Assembly (NCBI GenBank): GCA_013289685.1
Contig: JABCZL010000005.1
Span: 124,001 to 188,000, forward strand
Length of the DNA: 64,000 nucleotides
Direction of reading: 5' to 3'
From: Acidobacteriota bacterium
GTDB lineage: Bacteria; Acidobacteriota; Terriglobia; Terriglobales; Acidobacteriaceae
Shown here: positions 44,731 to 52,867 of the stretch, piece after piece
Numbering within the stretch: the stretch's first letter is position 1
How the letters are laid out: the number at the start of each line of letters is the position of its first letter
Position numbers and translations under genes: made by a program
The notes under the pieces: generated by a model
The model's input: only the letters and a program-made list of their open reading frames with translations
The model's database searches: none
Told to the model about the DNA's origin: nothing

Positions 44731-46839
44731 ATGAATAGAATTTTTCGCCATTTTTTGATGATCTCGACAATCATCGCGCTGGCGGCAACCGCCGCCGTGA
44801 GCCAAACCAGCCAGCCCGCATCTCCGTCTTCCGCTTCGCCTGACGCCAAGCCGGCGCAGTCCTCGCCGCGCAAAGTGGACAAGGCCGCCGCCTACTACCA
44901 TTACACACTCGCCCACATGTATGAGGAGATGGTCACCGCTTACGGCCGCAGCGATCTCGCCACCAAGGCCACCGAAGAATACCGTCTCGCCATCGAGGCC
45001 GATCCTTCTTCGGAATTCCTGACCTCCGGCCTGGCCGAGCTCTACGTAAAGACCGGCCGCATCGCCGACGCCGTTAAAGAAGCGCAAGACATCATCAAGA
45101 AAGATCCCAAGAATCTCGAAGCCCACAAGCTCCTCGGCCGCATCTATCTGCGTTCCCTTGGCGACATGCCGGGCGGTTCCGGCTCCGACAACATCTTGAA
45201 ACTCGCCATCGACCAGTACGAGCAGATTACGAAGCTCGATCCCGACAGCGTCGACGATCACCTGCTGCTCGGCCGCCTCTACCGCCTGAACAACGATCTT
45301 CAAAAAGGCGAAGGCGAACTCAAGACCGCCATCAAACTCGATCCCAACTCCGAAGAAGCCGTGACCACGCTGGCCATGCTCTACACCGACGAAGGCGACA
45401 CGGCGCACGCTCTTCAGGTTCTAAGCTCCATCCCCGACTCCGCGCGTTCCGCCAAGCTTTATGCCGCGCTGGGTGCAGCCTACGAACAGCGCAAGGATTA
45501 CAAGAGCGCCGTCGATGCCTTCCGCCACGCCATCGTTCTTGATCGCGACAACCTCGACGCCATCCGCGGCCTGGCTGAGAACCTGCTGAACGACGGTCAA
45601 CTCGACGCCGCCCTCGAACAGTACAAGGTCATCGCCGACTCCAATCCCGAAGACGCGCAGACCTACGTCCGCATGGCCGAGATTTATCGCCGCCAGGCCA
45701 AGTATGATCTCGCACTCGAGAGCCTGAAGCGCGCCGACACCCTGGTGCCCGACCAGGCCGAAGTGGCCTACAGCATCGCCGCCGTTTACCAGGCGCAGGG
45801 CCGTTATGACGACGCCATCAAGCTCTTGCAGGATCTTGTAAAGCGCACCGAAAAGAGCGAAGCCGGATCCAGCAACGCCGACCGCAACAACCGCGCCATC
45901 TTCCTCGAACGCCTCGGCATGGTCTATCGCGAACAGGAAAACTACACCGCCGCGGTCGAAACCTTCCGCAAAATGCTGCCATTAGGCGAGGAAAACACCC
46001 GCCAGGGCTATCAGGAAATCATCGACACCTACCGCGAGGCCAAGCAGTGGCCTCAAGCCACCTCTGCCGCCAAGGAGGCCGTGCAGAAGCTTCCCGACGA
46101 TCGCGACCTCCGCATGGTGCTCGACGCGCAGCTCGCCGACACCGGAGAACTCGACAAATCCGTCGCCGACATTCGCTCCCTGCTCAAGGGAGGCCCTGAG
46201 GATCGCGAAGTCTATCTCCGCATCGGCATTATTTACACCCGCGGCAAGCGCTACGACGATGCCCTGGCAGCTCTCGCCAAAGCCGAGCAGCTTTCGACCA
46301 AGCCCGAAGACAGGGGCTACGTGTCCTTCCTCCGCGGCGACCTTTATCAGCGCCAGAAGATGTTCGATCAGGCCGAAGCCGAGTTCAAAAAAGTCCTGAC
46401 TACGACCTCACCCACCGATCCCCAGACCGCCGCCACGCTCAACTATCTCGGCTACATGAATGCCGATCGCGGCGTGAAGCTCGAAGAGTCGCTGAACTAC
46501 ATCAAGCAGGCTTTGACTTTCGAGCCCAACAACGGCGCCTATCTCGACTCGCTCGGCTGGGTTTACTTCAAGCTGGGCAAATACGATCAGGCCGAAGAAA
46601 ACCTGACCAAGGCCGAATCTCACATGACGACCGATCCAACGGTCCAGGAGCATCTAGGCGACCTCTACCAGAAAACCGGCCGCCTGAAACTCGCCGCCGC
46701 CCACTGGGAGCGCTCCGTCCAGGAGTGGAGCAAAACCGTCCCCGCCGAACAGGACGGCGAAGCCTTCGCCAAAGTCCAGCAAAAACTCGACGCCGCCAAG
46801 GTAAAGCTAGCCAAAGAAGAATCGCAGAAGCAGCAATAA
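44731..46839 (+). CDS. secreted TPR-repeat protein
   Basis: 702 residues from the ATG at 44731 (AAGG upstream). Signal peptide MNRIFRHFLMISTIIALAATAAV, Ser/Pro-rich linker, then ~15 degenerate TPR units (DAVKEAQDIIKKDPKNLEAHKLLGRIYLR is one) to the end. Scaffolds protein complexes, probably at the cell envelope. Upstream in-frame ATG at 44674 precedes the signal peptide and is rejected. Confidence 0.9.
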   Translation: MNRIFRHFLMISTIIALAATAAVSQTSQPASPSSASPDAKPAQSSPRKVDKAAAYYHYTLAHMYEEMVTAYGRSDLATKATEEYRLAIEADPSSEFLTSGLAELYVKTGRIADAVKEAQDIIKKDPKNLEAHKLLGRIYLRSLGDMPGGSGSDNILKLAIDQYEQITKLDPDSVDDHLLLGRLYRLNNDLQKGEGELKTAIKLDPNSEEAVTTLAMLYTDEGDTAHALQVLSSIPDSARSAKLYAALGAAYEQRKDYKSAVDAFRHAIVLDRDNLDAIRGLAENLLNDGQLDAALEQYKVIADSNPEDAQTYVRMAEIYRRQAKYDLALESLKRADTLVPDQAEVAYSIAAVYQAQGRYDDAIKLLQDLVKRTEKSEAGSSNADRNNRAIFLERLGMVYREQENYTAAVETFRKMLPLGEENTRQGYQEIIDTYREAKQWPQATSAAKEAVQKLPDDRDLRMVLDAQLADTGELDKSVADIRSLLKGGPEDREVYLRIGIIYTRGKRYDDALAALAKAEQLSTKPEDRGYVSFLRGDLYQRQKMFDQAEAEFKKVLTTTSPTDPQTAATLNYLGYMNADRGVKLEESLNYIKQALTFEPNNGAYLDSLGWVYFKLGKYDQAEENLTKAESHMTTDPTVQEHLGDLYQKTGRLKLAAAHWERSVQEWSKTVPAEQDGEAFAKVQQKLDAAKVKLAKEESQKQQ

Positions 46840-46858
46840 GCGACCAGTGTCCATGTGG

Positions 46859-46880
46859 GGACGGGCGCCCTCGCCCGTCC
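46859..46880. repeat. GGACGGGC palindrome
   Basis: GGACGGGC...GCCCGTCC: an 8-bp perfect stem with a 6-nt loop, 20 nt after the TPR stop. Could contribute to transcription end, but no T-run follows. Confidence 0.4.
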
Positions 46881-46995
46881 AAGCCGCGACGGTTTTTGTC
46901 GCGGCAGCGCATTTAGCCAATACCAAGTTGCTCCGCCCATTCAAGCCAACCGCGCCGCGTCCCACCAGCACCCGTCGCCTTGCTAAACTCCCCGC

Positions 46996-47466
46996 ATGTC
47001 ACCGGAGAACATTCTCATCCGCTCCGCCTCACTCGCAGATATCCCAGAAATCCTGCGCCAGCGCCGCAGGATGTATGAAGGCATGCACTACAACGACTCC
47101 CGGACCCTCGACGCCATGGCCTCCCTGTCATCCGCTTATCTGAAGACCGCCATGGCCGACGGCTGCTTCCGCGCCTGGCTGGCCGCCGACGCAGACCGCG
47201 TAGTCGCCGGGGGCGCGGTCGTCATCTCTCCCTGGCCCGCTCACCCCTACGATCTCGAATGCCGCCGCGCCACCATCCTCAACGTTTATACCGATCCCGA
47301 ATATCGCCGCCGCGGCATCGCCCGCACACTCATGCAAACCATCATCGCCTGGTGCCAGCGCGAAGGCTTCGCCCGCGTGACTCTCCACGCCAGCGACGAT
47401 GGCCGCCATCTCTACGAATCCCTCGGCTTCGAACCCAGCAATGAAATGCGCCTGACCCTGCGGTGA
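46996..47466 (+). CDS. GNAT N-acetyltransferase
   Basis: 156 residues. Motif A ILNVYTDPEYRRRGIARTLMQTII (RRxGIA), later LYESLGF. N-terminal LIRSASLADIPEILRQRRRMY is typical of the family. Substrate unknown. Stands alone between repeats. Confidence 0.9.
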   Translation: MSPENILIRSASLADIPEILRQRRRMYEGMHYNDSRTLDAMASLSSAYLKTAMADGCFRAWLAADADRVVAGGAVVISPWPAHPYDLECRRATILNVYTDPEYRRRGIARTLMQTIIAWCQREGFARVTLHASDDGRHLYESLGFEPSNEMRLTLR

Positions 47467-47609
47467 ATCGCATTGGACGAGCCCGTTAGGGCCGCGTGCG
47501 GTAAATGTGGAAGGGCGGCCCTTCAGGGCCGCGTCCGGCAGTTGGGAACGATGCGGGCTTTTAGCCGCTGAGGTTACATTCGGTCGGCAAAAAGAAGTTT
47601 TTCCGCGGC

Positions 47610-47909
47610 TTACTTCTTCGTGCCCACCGCGCTCAAGCACTTGCCGTACAACTCGAGCAGGTGATCGGCGTAGTCTTCCGGCTTGGCAGCGGAGCCCGTG
47701 CCTTGAAATCCCACGCCCGACGAGGCGGTTCTGCCGTACCCCGTGGTCATCGCGATGAACTTCATCAGATCGAGTGCGATATCTTCATTGCGGCGCCCAG
47801 CGCCCGAGCCTGTGGCGGACCCTTCTTCCATGATTCCTTCTCCTCTTCCTCTGGCAGAAACAGCAGGTATGTCGTCGTCTTCGAAATCTTCGTCGTCGAG
47901 GTATTCCAT
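47610..47909 (-). CDS. small acidic hypothetical protein
   Basis: 99 residues. An acidic N-terminus (MEYLDDEDFEDDDIP) and a helical C-terminal half (ALDLMKFIAMTTGYG...DYADHLLELYGKCLSAV). I recognise only that similar proteins occur in acidobacteria; no function known. No strong SD visible. Confidence 0.55.
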   Translation of the reverse strand: MEYLDDEDFEDDDIPAVSARGRGEGIMEEGSATGSGAGRRNEDIALDLMKFIAMTTGYGRTASSGVGFQGTGSAAKPEDYADHLLELYGKCLSAVGTKK

Positions 47910-47983
47910 GACGCTAAGTCACTCCGTCAGCGATGATAGCAGAGCGGGCGTCCGGCTTTCGGCTCTCGGCTTCCGCCACTGCC

Positions 47984-48082
47984 CTTGTCATCCTGAGCGA
48001 AGCGAAGGATCTATGTAATCGCTGGTGGTATGGAGAGCGACCGAGAATTGCATCGGTCCTTCGCTTCGCTCAGGATGACAAA
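47984..48082. repeat. 99-bp palindromic repeat, TTGTCATCCTGAG family
   Basis: Left CTTGTCATCCTGAGCGAAGCGAAGGA, right arm TCCTTCGCTTCGCTCAGGATGACAA: ~25-bp nearly perfect inverted repeat around a ~45-nt loop. Second member of the family seen at 36656-36797. The right arm overlaps the 3' end of the downstream HXXEE gene. Confidence 0.75.
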
Positions 48083-48537
48083 CGAGGCGCAGCCGCCGTC
48101 TTCCGCAGGCTCACGATCAGCCACACCGATCCAATCAACAACAATGGCGAAGAATAAAATCCCGGCGCGGGTCGCGGAAACGTCACCGACGCCACCGTGT
48201 GGCCCAGAATCGTTCCGATGGTGTGTCCCGCCGCGTTAGAAATCTGGATCACCACGGCCAGCCACGCCAACGGACGCATCCAGCGCGCGCCTCGGGCGGC
48301 CAGCGGTGTCAGAGCAAAACATACCGCAACTGCCACAATCAAACCCACCAGCCACTCGCGAAACTCAAACGTGGGCATGGGAAACCATCCCCAGCGCGCG
48401 CGCATGGCCACCACAGTGGGATTGTAGACCGCAAGAAATCCGGTAGCGGCCTCGTCGACGATGTGCAGCGCGAAGGCGACGGTCAATGCAAACCAGGCGC
48501 GCCCGAAGCCGGATGCCTGGGATCGTTCCTGTTCCAT
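48070..48537 (-). CDS. HXXEE-like integral membrane protein
   Basis: 155 residues from the ATG at 48537 (an ATG at 48558 is also possible). ALHIVDEAATGF near the start fits the HxxEE-type motif, with three to four hydrophobic helices and a second His/Gly motif (NAAGHTIGTILGH) as in that family. Membrane protein of unknown role. The 3' end is in the palindromic repeat. In-frame upstream sequence is repeat-derived and excluded. Confidence 0.6.
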   Translation of the reverse strand: MEQERSQASGFGRAWFALTVAFALHIVDEAATGFLAVYNPTVVAMRARWGWFPMPTFEFREWLVGLIVAVAVCFALTPLAARGARWMRPLAWLAVVIQISNAAGHTIGTILGHTVASVTFPRPAPGFYSSPLLLIGSVWLIVSLRKTAAAPRLSS

Positions 48538-48609
48538 GGGGATCGCACCTGCGGCCATTCTCAACTGCGAGCCACGAAACTGCAAACCGAAATGCCAACA
48601 CGGTGCGCC

Positions 48610-48653
48610 GAGGTCCGAGGTCCGAAGTCCGAGGTCTGAGGTCCGACGTCCGG
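48610..48653. repeat. short tandem GGTCCGA(A/G) repeat
   Basis: Five to six units of AGGTCCGAGG/AAGTCCGAGG type adjoin the VOC gene stop. Reads as a spurious coding extension of the HXXEE frame. Confidence 0.5.
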
Positions 48654-49046
48654 CTACCGCTTGACCTCGCTCATAAGCCCCATCAGATTTCCTTCCGAGT
48701 CGCGGAAGAACGTCATCCACAAATCATGATCGGGCATCCGCGCGAGTAAGTGCGGCTCGTCTTCAAACTTCACCGCGCTCTCTTTCATCTTCGCGAATGC
48801 CGCCTGGATGTCGGGCACGGTAAAGTAAAGAATCGAGCTGGGATGATCGAACTCCGGCTTCTCCGGCCGCGACAGCATCAGGCGCACCCCGCCGCAATCA
48901 AAAAACGCCAGCCCCGGCCCGGCTTTGAACAGCAACTTCAGTCCCAGCGCGTCTTGATAAAAGGCGGCCGCGCGTTCCACGTCGTGCGCGTTGATGGCGA
49001 CCTGCCCGATGCGTGAAATTCCAATTCCCGTCGCAGTGATATTCAT
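48654..49046 (-). CDS. VOC superfamily (glyoxalase-like) protein
   Basis: 130 residues, two betaalphabetabetabeta units: GQVAINAHDVERAAAFYQDALGLKLLF and ILYFTVPDIQAAFAKM...LWMTFFRDSEGNLMGLM. Likely metal-dependent ligand binding or ring-opening; substrate unknown. Divergent from the MarR gene with a perfect palindrome between, so it is probably that regulator's target. Confidence 0.85.
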   Translation of the reverse strand: MNITATGIGISRIGQVAINAHDVERAAAFYQDALGLKLLFKAGPGLAFFDCGGVRLMLSRPEKPEFDHPSSILYFTVPDIQAAFAKMKESAVKFEDEPHLLARMPDHDLWMTFFRDSEGNLMGLMSEVKR

Positions 49047-49068
49047 CGCTTGACCTCCCGAGTCATAT

Positions 49069-49087
49069 TAGTTAGCATAGCTAACTA
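49069..49087. promoter_or_regulatory. 19-bp perfect palindrome, probable MarR operator
   Basis: TAGTTAGC-ATA-GCTAACTA, exact dyad symmetry, located 22 nt upstream of the VOC start and 48 nt upstream of the MarR start. Length and spacing fit MarR-type operators that control divergent genes. Confidence 0.65.
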
Positions 49088-49134
49088 TATTTGGGTTCGC
49101 TCGTCAAGCAAAAAATGCGGGCGAGGGGGACCGA

Positions 49135-49590
49135 ATGCCCACACCACATCCCGACGTTCTCGCCATCGCCGACCGGCTGCATTCCGCGGCCATCCACCTG
49201 CTGCGCCGCGTGCGCAAGCAGGACATTGCCACGGGCGAAGGCCCGGCCCGTCTCTCGGCGCTCTCCGTGCTGGTTTTCGCCGGCCCGAAAACGCTGGGTG
49301 AACTTGCCGCCGCCGAACAGGTCAAGCCACCGACCATGAGCCGCATTGTGGCCGGCCTGGTCCGCAGCCGCCTCGTCACCATCACCTCCGATCCCCACGA
49401 CGCCCGCCGCATGCGCATTCGCGCCACCGCGAAAGGCACCCGTCTGCTGCACAAGGGACGCCAACTGCGCATCGCCTACCTCGCCGCCCACCTCGGGGAA
49501 CTCGCTCCCCAGCAACTCGCCGCCCTCGATGGGGCTGTGGAAATCCTCCAAAGGTTGCTAGAAAGCTGGCAGAAATTTCCATTGTCGTAA
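49135..49590 (+). CDS. MarR-family transcriptional regulator
   Basis: 151 residues. Winged HTH: LGELAAAEQVKPPTMSRIVAGLVRSRLVTITSDPHDARRMRIRATAKG. Probably represses the divergent VOC gene and itself via the 49069-49087 palindrome. Inducer unknown. The ATG at 49135 follows GGGGGACCGA. Confidence 0.9.
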   Translation: MPTPHPDVLAIADRLHSAAIHLLRRVRKQDIATGEGPARLSALSVLVFAGPKTLGELAAAEQVKPPTMSRIVAGLVRSRLVTITSDPHDARRMRIRATAKGTRLLHKGRQLRIAYLAAHLGELAPQQLAALDGAVEILQRLLESWQKFPLS

Positions 49591-49758
49591 CCGCGCGGAG
49601 GTACTATCGTTACGTGAAATGGCCCGCCCCATGCGGCATACTGGTAGGTCTCCGGGTTTCCATGTGAAGTGTGCCGTCTAGAGGTTGGCCGATAGCCGAG
49701 TGGCTCGCGGGCCCGTGTAGCTTCCTCCCTGCGACACTGTCTTTAATCTTTTTAGAAA

Positions 49759-51288
49759 ATGCAGCAGAAAGGGATTGCATTGGCACGCACGCGCATCGTC
49801 GTGATTGTTACCGGCCTGTTGTGGCTGGCGCACCTCGGTGTGGTCACGCTGCTGGGGACCAAATTTCCTGGCGGTTTCCTCTCGGACCTGCTCCAGCTCT
49901 CCCTGGGAGTCGTGCTCGTCTACGCGATCGTCCAGGCCAGCAGGCGCTCCGAGGGGTTGGCGCGTTCGTTCTGGCGTTTGGCGGCCGCAGCCTACTCCCT
50001 TTGGATCATTGCGCAGAGCCTCAGTGTCTATAACGACCTGGCTGCGTCGCCCTCGGTTTCCTGGTTCAACAATGCGCTGTTCTCCTTCTGGTTCGTGCCT
50101 CTCGCGATGGCTATGTTCCTTGACCCCGAGAAGGAGGCCGGAGGCCTCGACTCTCTAGTCGCTCTCGATTTTGTGCAGGCCGTGCTGGTTTGCGTCGCGG
50201 CGTATCTGTATTTCTTTTATTTGCCCAAGGCAGAATCGCCCGGCGAACTGGCGCACTCGGTTTGGACCCCGTACTTCGCCGGCTACGCCTTTGTCGCCGG
50301 ATCCTTCGTGGTGCGCGCCGGCGTCACCCGCTCGCGCGATTCGCGTGCACTGTTCGGCCGGATGGGAATCTTCCTGGCACTCTCCGGGTGCGTGGATGCC
50401 TTGTACTACTACGGGCCGGGACGCGGTCTGAGCACGGGCGCTTGGTTCGATCTGCTCTGGAGCGCGCTGCTGGTCGCTCCCATCGTCATCGCCGTCACCT
50501 GGAAGCAGGCAGAGGCGCCGGAACTTTCCTTCGATCACCCTCGGCGCGAGAAACGAGTCTACACCGAGATCTTTTTTCTGCTGTACCCGTTGCTGGTCCT
50601 GTTCATGTCGTTGCGCATTGCGCGCGAACGGCTGGGTCTGGCCGCGGTGGTGGTGCTGCTTTCATTTGTGTGTTCGAGCGCGCGTCTTCTGGTCACGCAG
50701 AACCGGCTGCTGCTGGCTCGAGAAGCGCTGCGGCGGGAAGCATCCCGCGATGGGCTGACTGGTCTGTGGAACCGCAAAGCCATTCTGGCGATTCTGGAGC
50801 GGGACTTGCTGCGCGCCGAGCGCGACCATGAACCGGTCGGCCTGATCATGATCGACGTCGATCATTTCAAAGCTATCAACGACCGCCGCGGACACGCTGC
50901 CGGTGACGCTGTTCTGCGCATCATCGCCAGCGGCATCGCGGCGGTGGTCCGCCCTTACGACTCGGTCGGACGCTGCGGTGGAGAAGAATTCCTGATCGTC
51001 GCTCCCGGCTGCGGCATGGCTGAGACCTGGGAACTCGCGGAGCGCGTGCGCCACCACGTCGCCGGCAACAGCATCATGGCCGGAGGGTCGAGTGTGCAGG
51101 TCAGCCTGAGCCTGGGCGTGGCCACCGGCCAGACCGCCGCCGAGATGGAGAAATTACTGCACGCCGCCGACTCCGCCATGTACCAGGCCAAACACGCCGG
51201 ACGCAACCGCGTCGAACCCAGCCTGGGACGCGCCGCCAGCGCCGGCCAAAGCCCATCCCCCACGCCCAACCGCGATTTCTGGCTGTAG
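49759..51288 (+). CDS. membrane diguanylate cyclase (GGDEF)
   Basis: 509 residues. Eight or so hydrophobic helices fill residues ~10-310, then a GGDEF domain with RDGLTGLWNRKAIL and active-site GGEEF at 407-411. Allosteric I-site RPYD at 398-401, five residues before it, so product inhibition is likely. Makes cyclic-di-GMP in response to an unknown membrane signal. ATG at 49759 lacks SD; a TTG at 49780 with AAAGGG upstream is an alternative. Confidence 0.93.
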   Translation: MQQKGIALARTRIVVIVTGLLWLAHLGVVTLLGTKFPGGFLSDLLQLSLGVVLVYAIVQASRRSEGLARSFWRLAAAAYSLWIIAQSLSVYNDLAASPSVSWFNNALFSFWFVPLAMAMFLDPEKEAGGLDSLVALDFVQAVLVCVAAYLYFFYLPKAESPGELAHSVWTPYFAGYAFVAGSFVVRAGVTRSRDSRALFGRMGIFLALSGCVDALYYYGPGRGLSTGAWFDLLWSALLVAPIVIAVTWKQAEAPELSFDHPRREKRVYTEIFFLLYPLLVLFMSLRIARERLGLAAVVVLLSFVCSSARLLVTQNRLLLAREALRREASRDGLTGLWNRKAILAILERDLLRAERDHEPVGLIMIDVDHFKAINDRRGHAAGDAVLRIIASGIAAVVRPYDSVGRCGGEEFLIVAPGCGMAETWELAERVRHHVAGNSIMAGGSSVQVSLSLGVATGQTAAEMEKLLHAADSAMYQAKHAGRNRVEPSLGRAASAGQSPSPTPNRDFWL

Positions 51289-51307
51289 TTTATGTGGCTC
51301 TGTTTAT

Positions 51308-51432
51308 GTGGGGCGGACACTCCTGTCCGCCGCCTTTGACCTTCGCCTGTCAGTCAACATTCACTGCCTGTCGCGCCGCAAAGAGCTAAAATCAACTGCA
51401 ACTTCAAAGGGGCGGACAAGAGTGTCCGCCCC
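51308..51432. repeat. paired GGGGCGGACA palindromes
   Basis: GGCGGACA-N4-TGTCCGCC (51312-51331) and GGGGCGGACA-N4-TGTCCGCCCC (51409-51432). Two copies of the same hairpin upstream of the first beta-propeller gene. Confidence 0.6.
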
Positions 51433-51565
51433 ACACGATGTGACACTCGGGAGAGTGTCCCAACCGGGGACGCCCCCCGTACATTCCGCATTACGATGCT
51501 TTCGATGCAACTGCAAAATGCCGTCTTCGCGTCCAACGGTCATCCACCTTCCTAGGGAGGGCTCA

Positions 51566-52720
51566 ATGCCAACTCGCGCTCTTCGGAGTTCACCCGCCGC
51601 GTTGCTCATTATCGCTGGCTTGCTTGCGCTCGCTGGATGCGGCAGCAGTTCACACGTGTGCCCGCTCACCAGTTCCAATTCCGGGTCCTATTGCTGTGGA
51701 ACGGGCAGCGCGTGCCCTGTTTTCCCCACGGAATACATATATGCCACCGGACTGAACGGCCAAGTCGACGTCTTCCCCATCGTCAACGGCATGCCCGGTT
51801 TGCCAATCTCCACTCCCGGACCAGCCGCGACCCTGGGGATGGCGGCGCTCAACAATCAATTCCTTTACGTCTCCAATCCTCAAGCCACGCAGGTCGGGTC
51901 GGCCATCGACGGCTGGACCATCGATGCGAGCACGGGAGCACTGAAGACGATCCCCGGGAGTCCGTTTTCGCTGGGCCCGCTGACTTATGCCGCAGGGCTG
52001 GCCACCAACCCCTCGGCGCAGGTTGTTTACGTCGGTGACGCGGGCAGAATCGACGCGCTCAAGGCCGACGCCACTGGAGCTCTCTCACCGATCCAGAGTT
52101 CTCCCTTCCCAGCCGGAGTCAATCTGTACCTGACCACCGATCCCCAGACGCGCTTCCTGTTCGCTTCCGACGACACGCCGCCCGGCAACGTCTTAGCCTT
52201 CACGATCGACGCCAGCACCGGAGCGCTCAACCCAGTCCAGGGGTCGCCCTTTCCCACGATTTCAGGCAATGTCGCCAACACACACCCCGGCGCGATTGTG
52301 GTCGACTCGAGCGGCAGTTTCGTTTATACGGCGCTGATGACGACCAACCAGATCGCGGCATTCTCGATCACGGCACCCAGCGGCGCGCTGAATCCTGTGC
52401 CGGGATCGCCCTTCACGGCGGGGAATACTCCGCTAGCGCTGGCTACGGTCAACAACTTTCTCTACGTCGCCAACGCTCTGGACGGCACCATTTCCGGCTA
52501 CAGCATTAATTCAACCAGCGGCATGTTGACTCCGCTTGCCAACTCTCCGTTTCCGATTCACGCCGGCGCGCTCGTCGCCTCTCCCTTCGGAGGCTTCCTG
52601 TACACGACAGGTTCCGGCGGCCTCTTGACGCTCAGCATCGATCCCCAGACCGGAGCGCTGACGCAGGCCGGTTCCCCAGTCCCCTCTTCCGGGGCCACGG
52701 TGTTGGCGTTCGTGGAGTAA
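51566..52720 (+). CDS. beta-propeller lipoprotein (lactonase-like fold)
   Basis: 384 residues from the ATG at 51566 (GGGAGG upstream; frame open to 51308 is repeat). Lipobox LAGC after a hydrophobic leader. Repeats of ~50 residues with FAFTIDASTGAL/SPFP motifs form a seven-bladed propeller as in 6-phosphogluconolactonase-like proteins. Enzymatic residues not identified. Paralogue at 56827-58044, both next to the TonB receptor. Confidence 0.85.
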   Translation: MPTRALRSSPAALLIIAGLLALAGCGSSSHVCPLTSSNSGSYCCGTGSACPVFPTEYIYATGLNGQVDVFPIVNGMPGLPISTPGPAATLGMAALNNQFLYVSNPQATQVGSAIDGWTIDASTGALKTIPGSPFSLGPLTYAAGLATNPSAQVVYVGDAGRIDALKADATGALSPIQSSPFPAGVNLYLTTDPQTRFLFASDDTPPGNVLAFTIDASTGALNPVQGSPFPTISGNVANTHPGAIVVDSSGSFVYTALMTTNQIAAFSITAPSGALNPVPGSPFTAGNTPLALATVNNFLYVANALDGTISGYSINSTSGMLTPLANSPFPIHAGALVASPFGGFLYTTGSGGLLTLSIDPQTGALTQAGSPVPSSGATVLAFVE

Positions 52721-52867
52721 GAATCCGGCCTCCGGCCTCCTCACCTTCCGCCCCTGGCGGGGGATGCATTTTCCTGCTGGACGATGGATATTAAATCGGT
52801 TTAATATTCCCCGGTCCGTCACGCGGCCATCGCTCGAATCTGTTCCACCGCGACCCAAGGGGGTAAT

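Noticed and set aside
49620..49700. tRNA-like stretch before the diguanylate cyclase gene
   Set aside because: No complete cloverleaf or T-arm.
51308..51565. N-terminal extension of the first beta-propeller
   Set aside because: It reads through the GGGGCGGACA palindromes and has no signal peptide; the ATG at 51566 has SD and a lipobox.
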